Source of the DNA: Tupaia tana
Lineage: Eukaryota > Chordata > Mammalia > Scandentia > Tupaiidae
Length of the DNA: 64,000 nucleotides
Assembly (NCBI GenBank): GCA_026018925.1
Contig: JAKSZU010000002.1
Coordinates: forward strand, 51,201,337-51,265,336
Reading direction: 5' to 3'
Shown: piece by piece, positions 34,801-46,500 of the stretch
Layout of the letters: the number at the start of each line of letters is the position of its first letter
Numbering within the stretch: position 1 is the stretch's first letter
The notes under the pieces: generated by a model
The model's input: only the letters and a program-made list of their open reading frames with translations
Told to the model about the DNA's origin: nothing
Database searches by the model: none
Program-made: the position numbers and the translations under genes

Positions 34801-36697
34801 ATGTCTGTTTTGTTTACCAGGACTCCTCAAAGAATTTTTAAGATAGCGGCTTGAACAACTTGACTGAATATTCCTAAATTGTTACATTATGTTTACTTGA
34901 ACAATAAATTCTATAATTCAAATTTAATTGTGTCCCTTCTTTTTCATTATTACCTATTTTGTAATCTTGTGTGATTTTTCCTTACTTGACAATAGACATT
35001 GTATTAACCATATTCAAATCTTATATCTTCAGTTATATAACAGTATCTAAAGTGTTCTATAAAATATAAAGACCAGACCAAAAAGATGTGTTTTTGAGAC
35101 TCTCTATTGCATGGTTGACACCTAGAGAATGTCTTCATACTGTTACTTGATTGCCATTATGAATCAATAAAACTAGAAGGAACTAGTTTAAGATGGCAAG
35201 TAAAAATTAAGATGCACTACAGTGTGATGCCACTTCACATCTATCACAGTGGCTACAGTGCAAAACATTAGCACCAATGTTGGCAAAGATGTGAAGAAGC
35301 AGGAATGCTGGCATTTTTACTGCTAGTGGGAATGCAAAAAATTACAGCCACTATAGGAATTTCAGTCTTTTACAAACTTAGATATATTCGTACCATATGT
35401 TCCTGTAATCATACTTCCAGTTATTTATCCAAATGAACTGAATATTTTGCTCTACAAAAAACCTGTACATGAGTGTTTACAGCAGCTTTATGCATAATTG
35501 CCCCAAACTGGCAGTAACCAAGATTTCCCTCAATAGGTAAATGGATAAACAAACTGTGGTATATCCATACAGTGGAGTATTATGCAATGATAAAAAAAAA
35601 GGTGCTATCAAGTCATGAAAAGGACATGCAGAAACCCTAAATGCATATGCCAAATGAAAGATGCCAGTGTGAAAAGCTACGTTATCTCTACTTCCAACCA
35701 TATGACATTCTGGAAAAGGCAAAACTTTAAAGACAGTGTTTGTGAGTATTTGAGGGAAGGCAAAAGGAATAAGTAGGTGGGACACAGGTATTTTTAGGGC
35801 AGTGACTATGAACTATTCTGTATGGTACATGACATTATGCATTTGTCAACGTTCATAGAACTGTACAACGCACAATGAACCCTAATGTAAACGATGAACT
35901 TAATAGTAATGTCAATGTGGGTTCATCACCTAATAATAACTATACCACACAAATGCTAGATATTAACAATAGAAATTATCTATGGGAGGGAGGTTGAAGG
36001 AGAAAATGGGCATCTCTGTACATTTTGTGTAATTCCTCTGTAAACCTAAAACTGCTCTTAAATGCAGTTAATTTTTTTTGAATGATACCCAAGATACATT
36101 ACTTACCTCAATGTGCTCTTTGGTAATAAGCCAAGGTCTATGGGCTAATACTTTGTTGAGCTCTCCTAAATTCTGTAGTTTTGGCGGAGCATTCTCTAAG
36201 CCATTGAGCCACTTGGGGTCCCCACCAACATGAAGGAAATCATTTACATGTAGGTTCACTAAGTAGGAGCACTGATGTCTTGCTGCAGCCTTAAGAGAAA
36301 TAAAAAATATTTTTCTAATTATAAATATTAAAATCTTATACTACTACAAATCCTCTTCTGTTACAATGTGCAAAATGGCTAACTAAATTTTTGATTTTGT
36401 TTTAAACTGTCCATAAGCCATAGAAATGTTTTTATATAAGCAAATGAAAATTAAAATACACTACAGAAAAAAACTCAGAATTATCACAATAACACAGTAT
36501 CTGATCAAAGTATTTGAACTTTAGAAATTTTATCTATATATCACTTTCAGAACAGGAAGAAACTTCAATTAAGATGATAAACACAGGACCAGCCTTAGGG
36601 ATGCAATTGGTAGTGTTCTGAACTGCAGTGCTGGAAGCCACACAGCTGACCACAGATTTAGATCCCTGGCCCAGTTGACCTAAAAACATGCTGGGCA

Positions 36698-36735
<38 letters not shown>

Positions 36736-39700
36736 ACCAGCAGTTAGCGTAATGGCTATGTCGCTGGACACCCACGTAGTCGACCGCGGTTCAAGTCCCA
36801 GACCTGGTGGCTTAAACTCACGCTGGGCGCGTGTGCGTGCGTGCCCAAGATAGTGAGAGGAGAATGGAGAAGGGATTGCGGTGTGGCCATCCCCCCAGGG
36901 GGTGATTTCTCGCTTTCTATCTCTCTGTCTCTCTTGCGCACGCGCCCTACAGCAAAAACCTCTCCAAAAAAATAAATAAATAAAAAACATGCTGGGCACA
37001 TACCTAAGATCCAGACAAGCTAGAGGGCTGGGGAAGAGGACTGCAATATGAGGAGACCCTGCTGAGGTGATTCTTTTCTGTATCTGTCTTTAACATGCAC
37101 ATGCATGCATGTGCTCTCTAGCATGAAAAAACTTCAAAACAACAAAGATGCCAACCATAAAGTAATAGAATATTACTTATAAACTGAACAGGATATAGTA
37201 CCACTATATCGATAAAAACTATTTATAATAATGAAATTGATCTTGTGTTTTACTTTATTCTCTCATTTAATGGAGAATGGTTCTCAGCATTGTATAAGTG
37301 TTTCTTCTGTTATATTTGAGTATACTTATTTAAAAATAGGTGGAAAAAAACGACTACCTAACAGAATCTTATTATGAGTCAGAGTATAAGTATTCATTCC
37401 TGTGTTTAAAGCATTAACTATCAAAGAGATTAAAAAAAGCAAGCAGAAAGGATTTTTCGCTGAATGTTTACAAACCATTATTCCAATGTAGTGCCGATAA
37501 TGTAGGGGTAATGGCCCATCCATTTGCAGTAGATAGTGTTGCGTTTTTAAGAAACTTTCTAAATATTGTGGGTGAAAAACCATCACTAATGTAATGTTAT
37601 CCAAACGACCCAAAGCAGCAAAAGAATCTGCAAATAAAGCATGCATCTGTGCGTCTTCACTCCCCACTTGAAGAATCTGTATAAAGAGGAAAACCATGGT
37701 TACATAAATCGCAAATTGGCATTACAGAAGAAAATATGCAAGGGCTGTACTGTCATTTAGAAGCACATTAATTTGGCTTAAGAGAGAGGAATTAAATTTA
37801 AACTCAACTGGTAGCAAGATAGAAAAGCAAGCAGTCACATATTACATAGGAGGGAATAAACAACAAAGGCTATGTCTTGACAGGCTACTGTAGACTTGGC
37901 CAGCCTTCAGATCAAGAAGCAGATTTAGACGATGAAACTTGCAGAGCTTGCAAACATATATTAAAGTCTTTCCTTACAACACCTACTCTCAGTCCATTTA
38001 AATAGAACCGAAGTTAACTAACTGCAAACAATCATCATGAAAACAAAAAGCAGAGATGCTTTACATACGTAGAATTAAAGATCTGGTCTAGCATTGATAG
38101 CGGACTGTGGAGACAGTCAAGACTAAGTAGCTCAGTTTATAACTCATCTAAATACAAGCAGATGGAGTATCACTGGTCAAAAATAAGTCTTGGCTTTACT
38201 TGATTAAATATGGGTGTTATAAAAGTGTCATAAAATACTAGAAATCAACATGACTACAACAGCTTTCTCATCCCACTGATTCACTGCCAAAGCATGATTA
38301 ACTGTGATCAACTCTGCATAAAATATGTTGTTGACCAACAGTTGTTCAGATGCCAAGATGTGGGTCATGAAAACTTTTCCTTAAAAGCATACAGTTCACT
38401 GTGTACTTAACAAACAGCATACCTCCTTTTCTGGGATGAATCTGCTTGGTCCGTGTCCTAGTGGTCGAGGAATTCTAATTCCAAGTTCCTAGAAAAGAAA
38501 ATGACACCATTCTCAGGCCTCCAGCGGTAAACAACAAGAACTTGGGCTACAGGAACCTGAGGGAAAAACAACCAGCTGAACAGAAACGGGCTTGTTTGGT
38601 GGTTTGTTTTCATGGCTATATATATATATGTACCAGCTCTTCTGTTTGCATTGCATAGCTAGCAATGACTTACAATATGACTGACTAAAAACAATAAAAC
38701 CTGTTTCACCAAAACCAGAGTTTTGCATAAAGTACTGGCAGAAAGTCTAGAACAGAAAGTTCAGCACAGAGCAGCCAACCCTGGGGACTGTCAGTGATAC
38801 AAAATAAGATCAAGGTGTTTGTACATCCCAAACTCAGTCAAGCAAAGGGTCAGTTCCTGTGCATCTCAGGAAATGAAAAGGTATCACCTTCCTTAAACTG
38901 GAAGTATAATTATTATTATACCTATAATAACACTTCACAGTAAGAATGCAGTATGAAAAATAAAATCTAGTTCTTTAAATTCACAAGAGAGAAAGTACTA
39001 AAGGCATGTTTTCTCTGTGGCTGGCTGACACAATTGGAGAAAAACTCATTTTGTTTCTATGTTTGACTTAATTTCTTTCTTTATAGAATATCACCAACCT
39101 CTCACCATGTTATATATTTTAGAGAAACTCGAACAATTGAGAAATAAGTGGGTTTCTGCTTTTTGACACAGTGAATCTGGAATCCTCTACTTTATGTGAC
39201 AGTACAGCATGGTCACCAAAAACTGACACTCTACATTTAGGGCTTCCTTTCTCCCACCCAATTTAGGGCTTCCTTTCTCCCACCCAATGTAGTGTACTTA
39301 GCGAAACAAAAGCAAAATGATGATAACATTCAACTTTTTTCGGTTTCTTTGTTTTGATTCCTATGCCTATCAATCTAGTCTCATTTAAAAAGAACATTTT
39401 AGAGAATATACAACTAAAGATTAACCCTTGCTTCTATGATGCATACAAATATTACTTCTGCTCTCTCCCTACTGCTTCCAAAGGTTCTTTATGATATAAA
39501 CCAGATGCTTTCTTTTCAAAGAAAAAGGGTGTGGGGCAGAGAGAGAAAGGACATATGGCAGCAATTGCAGAAATCTGGTCCAAGTGAATGAAAATCTTTT
39601 AAGCAGAATGCATTTTTTTTTTAGCAGAAATCAAGATTCAGATTCAGCACATATTTACCAACTAAATCTATAGAATAAAATGTTAATGAAATAACTTTGT

Positions 39701-42700
39701 ACTGGAAGTCAGTGAGTCCTCACACTGGCTATTCCATGCTTATATTGAAGATATGTTTTAATTTTATCTCTTCATTAAAAGAGGCATTTAATTCACTGGT
39801 CTGCTTGTGTATGTTTTTCTACTTTAATATCCTATAATAAATGCCAGAAGACAGCATTCCTGTTATTCAGTACATTATCTGGGTACAAATTAAGCCACAA
39901 ACACAAAATGTTGATTCAGCTATGCTTTCTAACTGCTTAATCACTGATACAATTACATATATATTAAACAAAATACATTAGGAAAAAGGTTAAAATCCAC
40001 ATTTATTCACTTCTTAATTCTTTAATCTTTGACAATTACCTTATTTAAACAATATATTTTAGGAAAATACCTGTATTAAGGGATTATTTTAAGAGAGACT
40101 ATTCTTGGGAATAGTATTATTATTTTAATGACACTTCAGGTGTCATTTCAAATAGGGGCAAAATGGATTGTTGTAAAAATGATCTTGAGACAACTGGATG
40201 GCACTCAGAAAAAAAGTGACTCCACAACCAATCAATAAATGTAAAAATGATCCACCAACCAAAACACCAAAAGCCCCACAAACCTACTCACATTTGTGAA
40301 ATGTATACAAACTTATTTCCAGTAGTACAAGGCTGAAAACAGCCTAAGTGTTCATCAGTACAGGGTTGTTTCAAGAAAGTCCAGCAAGACCGTATAATAA
40401 AATAGCACACAGCCCTTCAAAACAGAACTGTTCTATGTGAAGTTACTTTAAAAGACTTCTAAACTACATGATGAGGGAAAGGAGGGAGAAAAGTTCCTGA
40501 TATGCATTTGGTATGTTACTATTTGTAAGGAAAAAAGTGTCTCAGCAATTCTCTCTCTAGGACTTTATCCTACTATTACATTAGCAGCGTGTGTGTGTTT
40601 TAAATCAGAGCAGACTGATAGCATGTGGACTTCAAAACAGGTTGCTATAATTCTGGCCTCATTTCTATATTAACTATATAGTGTACATGCCAAACTATTA
40701 CAAAACAATACTTTTACAGTTGCAAGGAGGCAGCTATGAATGCTTCAGAAACAGTATTTTCCTCTAGGTATAACGAGGGTCTTTCCCAATGGTCCTCTAC
40801 AATCCTCAGGTCTCTACAAGAAGATTTACTGGCAACAAATGATATCACTGTTGCCCCTGTTCTGTGACTCTTCAATGAACAAATCCATTCTTTCTACTTC
40901 CTTTAGAAATATAGTCTTTCAGTGGGAAAACTGTTTTGAACCAGTGCTATAGCTCAGTAGTTAAGCACTGGGTGGGAGTTGGATCCCACAGGGGAGACCA
41001 CAGTACAAATCCTGGCCCAGTGGCTTGAAAAACATGCTGAGTATGTGTGCTTGTGTACCCAGGATTCTGATGGAAAGGAAAAATGGAGGAAAAAGGATAA
41101 AACCCACTTGAGATGGGGATGGTGTTTTCTCTCCCTCTCCCACTCTCTGGCAATAAAATAAGTATTTTAAAATGGTATATAAAGAAAAGGCAAACCCTCT
41201 TTAAATGGGTTTGAGGCTCATTATGCAATACCTCTTAAAGTTAAGATCATACTCATTTCTTTTTCTTTTTTTTTTTTTTTTTTTTTTTTGGAGAGGTTTT
41301 TGCTGTACGGCGCTTGCACTCGCCAGACAGACAGAGACAGAGAGACAGAAAGCGAGAAATAACCCCCCCAGGGGGGATGGCCACGCCACAATCCGTTCTC
41401 CTCCATTCTCCTCTAGGGATCTTGGGCACGCACGCACACGTGCCCAGCGTGAGTTTTAAGCCACCGGGTCCGGGACGCAAACTGCGGTCGACTACGTGGG
41501 AGTCCAGCGACATAGCCATTATGCTAACTGCTGGTTCCCCCATACTCATTTCTTGATGAGGACCAGTCTGTCAAGAGAGCTGAAGACAAAAGAATGGGAA
41601 AAGTGGAGAGAGGACTGGAAACGAGTCTCTGGCATTCAAGACTTCCTTTCATTATTTTACCTAAGTCTAGTTCTATGTAAAATAGAATTTACCCAGCTCA
41701 CACTTGGCTACCAGAGTCAATTTCCAACTAAGCTCGAGAAGCTGTGAGATATGTGTGCCATTCATAAAAGCATAAAGGGGAGATGGCGGGGAGAGAAAAC
41801 AGAGGAAGTCAAAAGAAAATATTGGGAGGAGGAGGAGGGAGAGATGAATTTTTAAAAACCAATTGTTTTCCCAACAGAAAGGCTTGATCAAGACTGATAT
41901 GAGAAATACAGTTATTGCTGTTCAAGAAAGAAATTTATTCTGCTATATTTGGAGGCTAGTCTCAAAAGACGTATGTACTTTGTTCTCTTAGCTAATAATA
42001 GACAGGGTACATGACAGATACAAGAACATAACATGAGCTTTCCCACTTAATCTCATGCTCTACAAAAGACAAAGGGCTAATCTGGGGTGTTCCTGATGAG
42101 CTCTGCGAAAGCGTCCCGTTTTTTTCCTAGTGCAGACATAGGCAGGAAGTGGACGGTTGACTCCAGCTGGCCCCCACTGCACACAGTTAGCTTCTGGGAA
42201 AAGTAAACAGGTGATAACTACCTCTGGGACATCCAATGGGACTTATTATTCTCATTGGAATTTTTGCAGAGTCCTCATCTTAAGAAAAGCACCAATGTAT
42301 TGCACATACATGGAATAATGTTACAAGTTTCCCCTGTGCATCCGAGTATGGGCTGAAGGAAGAAGTAACATGGCTGAGTCAGGTCTCGGCCAAAATCATG
42401 ACCCTGCTGTTTGTAAGTGTGCAACTGCCAACCAAGCGTTCCACCTCTAAACTGAAGAGTCCTAATACGTAACACAGGGATGAGGATGATGAAATAACAG
42501 TAACACCCTTGATCCCAACCACCTCACATTATAAACTACACAACATTTTAGGAATTACACACACACACACACGCCCTTTATTACAGACTCTGGTCTTATA
42601 TTAGGTACAAAGTCTAACAGATTCGGCTGTTTAGTTTCTGAGAAGTAGCAGAGCAGAACAGTGGTATCCCTACACTGTGGCTGGCACCCGAACATGAGTC

Positions 42701-43551
42701 AGTGATACCCGTGAGCCAAACTGCCATTCAGTTTTCTGCTTGTTCTTCAGCTGACATAAACATGCAAAAAAGCAATCTCAGACTATCAATATGAAACAAA
42801 AGCAGCAGCAGCAACACAAAGTGTTCATCATGAGCTGAGCACTGTTTAAAGTTCTATTGTCTGTAAATACAGAACATGTACTTACGACATTAAAGTCTAG
42901 AGAGAGTATTTGAGGTTCTACAATCTTCATGAAAAAAGTTTAAGATTGATTTTTACATCTATGAGGCAGGTACTACTATAATTATCTCCATTGCACACAA
43001 CTAATTGATAAAAACCCCTGGATTTGAACCCAAGTATTCTAGCTCAGGGTCGGTGCAGTGAGTGGTAGAGATAGGAGTTGAATCTAGGAAGTCTGGTTCC
43101 AGAGTTGATGTCATTTTCTTTCTTTAGTTTCTGCTTTAGGACGCATGCGCTTGCCAGAGAATCGCACAGAAAGTGAGAATAATCCTCCCCTACCCCCAAG
43201 AATGGCCACATCACAATCCCTTCCCCTCCATTCTCTCAGGATTTGGGCACACACTGGTGTCCTGTGCGGTTTTCTTTCCTTCCCTTTTTTTTTTTGGGGG
43301 GGGGGGTGGGAGGGTGGGAGAGGTTTTTGCTATAGGGCGCATGCACTCACCAGAAAGACAGACAGAAAGCAAAATATCACCCTCCAGGGGGAATGGCCAT
43401 GTCGCAATCCCTTCTCCTTCCTTCTTCTCTCGGGATCTTGGGCACGCATGCATGCATGCCTGGCGTGAGTTTAAGCTGCAGAGTCCAGGACTCAAACTGG
43501 TTGGCTAAATGGGAGTCCAGTGACATAGCCATTACACCAACTGCTGGTCCC

Positions 43552-43594
<43 letters not shown>

Positions 43595-46500
43595 TAGGGC
43601 TTAGTGTGCTCACGAAAGAGTGGGAAAAATGAGAAATCACCCCTATGGGGGTTGGCTATGGCACAATCCCTTCTCTTGTCTCGGGATTTGGGGCATGCAT
43701 ACACACAAGCCTGGCATGATTTTCAAGCCACCAGGTTTGGAGCTTGAACCACAGTCAACCAAATGGGAGTCTAGTGCCTTAGCCACCATGTTACCTGCTG
43801 GCCCTAGCCCCGAGTGATTTTCAAGCTGCTGGGTCCAGGACTCAAACCGTGGACTATGTGGGATCCAGCTACCTTAACCTCTGAGCCACCTGCTGGCCCT
43901 TAGGGTTGGTATGTTTGTTAGTCTTTTGACCATAAAAGTTCTTGACACAGTGGACTGGTCCCACTGTATAAAGCTTAAGTGCTGTGCACAGAAAGCCAGA
44001 TTCCACACAGCTGGCCATAATTTGAATCATGACCTGTGTAGCTTGACAAACATGCCAGGTGTGTGTGTGTGCACGTGCACAAAATCCTGATAGGATGGAG
44101 AAATAGGAAAAAAGATAGAGCTGTACCCTTGGAAGGGTATACCATTGGAAGGGTCCCCCTCTCCTGCCCTTGCCATGAGCATACAGGCCCACTGGCAATG
44201 AAAAAAAGTTGATAACTTTGTCAGTCTTTTCAGATATTACTGTTGTCATACAATAGTATTCTTGGTTTCTGTGGGCTTAAACGTTTCAATTTTCTCAAAA
44301 TCTCACTTTTAAAGCTTCTTAGTCACATGACAGATTGGTCACAACTCTTTTTTCTTACACATTGATCAAAAAACTGCACAGGAGGTGTTCAACAGGTTGA
44401 TCGTAAGACACACTAATACACTTACTTGGGCTGCCTCAATTACTCCTTCATCTCTAGCTTAAGAAACTAAGTTACAGATTTTAAACAAATTTCGGCCATC
44501 AGATATAGGAGGCAGAACTGCTAACACCAAATGACTTTGTTGAAAAGTAGACAAGCCAACCATAGCACAGATCTCACAGGCTGTCTGTAGAGGCGTGGTG
44601 GGGAAAACAAAGATGAGAACTCAAGTCTTCTCCCCTAAATCCCAATAACCATGTTTGAAAGACATGGCAACAACCTCCACTACCACGATATTGCTGAAAA
44701 TATCTGACACATCGGTTTCCTCATCAGTGTATAATACTAACACATTCAGTTTCACAGTATAAAAATTCTTAGCGAATGTTGAAAGTACCACAGAAAGACT
44801 GTTATGTATTGTATCACTGTGTGAATCAGTGTTTGTATGCTGAAAATACTGTTCTAAGTAGATGCTTCAAATCTGTTAGATACATTTATGACTTTATATC
44901 AATACTTTAAAGTGAAGGAAGGAGAAATCTGCCACAAATGCAAAAAGAAAACCTTTGTTGTGTCTACTGTGTTGAAAAATAAAAAGCAAATCATTGGATT
45001 CATTTGATTTTCTTACTGTACTTGGTGCACGTTTCCAAAACCTATCCAGATATTTTAGCATATTATTGATAATTGCAACATTGACATTAATTTTATTTTT
45101 TAAAAATCATAAAAGCAGTAAGTACAGATTATGTTATATAAAAATGAAAGTTCCAATCTTACTCTCCTTCTCTGGGAGAATCTTTGCCTATACTAGTGCT
45201 GGCCTTTTGACATTCAGAAATTTTAAATATAAATGAGACCTAGAATTGTTACAAAGAAATCTCCCTACTATAACAAAATGTACTAGTATTTCTTTAAAAA
45301 TGGTCATTATCACTACTACGGAATTAAGAAATATTGAACATTCAAGTTTTTTCTTTTTCATTTTTGGTCTTTCATGAATTATATTTTATAAAAATAAAAA
45401 CTCACTTCAGAATGCTGCATCTGTAGGGACCAGCAGTTAGCATAATGGCTATGTTGCTGGACTCCCACGTAGTCGACCGTGGTTTGCGTCCCGGACCCGG
45501 TGGCTAAAATTCATGCCGGGCGGGTGTGCGTACGTGCCCAAGATCCCGAGAGGAGAATGGAGGAGAAGGGATTGTGGTGTGGCCATCCCCCCGGGGGGTG
45601 ATTTCTTGCTTTCTGTCTCTCTGTCTGTCTCTGTCTGGTGAGCGCACGCACCCTATCGCAAAAACCTCTCCAAAAAAAAAAAAAAAAGCTGCATCTGCAC
45701 AGTTGTGTTGTGGGGCCTATTAATTGCTCAGGAATTTCATTCCTTGAAAGTGTTTAGTTTAAAAGTATTATGGAAGCCTGTGATTTGTAAGAATTGTTTT
45801 ACTCTTGTTAAAGTGAATAGTTTTCCTATAAAACACTACTTCCCAATTTATCCTCCCACATGTTGGATGTATTAAAATGAAATACAACCCTAGAAAGCTT
45901 ACTGATTTCCTGAACAAATCCCATAGGCTCGGTAATCAATGTGCAAGCTAAAATGTTTCTCTTTACCTTCTAGTTTACATGGTTATATTTAGAAATTCGA
46001 GATGAATTAGGATGTTGCTCAGAAACACCAAGAGAAGTAACAGATTTATTCAGGCACAATGATTGGAACTCACTTTTACTCAAAATGAGAAAAGATCTGT
46101 TATGGCCTGCAAACAGAAACTGTAAATGCTAATTCAACACTTTCACAATGTTTTCTCTCTGGCAAAGTTTCCAAAGCAACATTGTGAGAGAATTTTTAAA
46201 AGGATGTTCTATTATCTGTAAACAAGTATGTAATGTATCCAGAATGTTAAAATCTAGAAAAGATATTTGGTGTTCTACAACCCTCATGAGAAAGTGTGTT
46301 CATTTAAGTTTATGCAAATATACATAGTTGTATATTGATAATATGGCCTCTTTTTACAAAAAAAGACTAAACCTATTTCAGCAGGCAAAGCTGCAGAGAA
46401 ATTCATATTTACGTTTCTTTAACTAAGATAACAGTTACAGCATTCCAATTCCAATTCAAATTTTAATTAGTATTTCTCTACTTTCTCCCTTGTTACCTTT

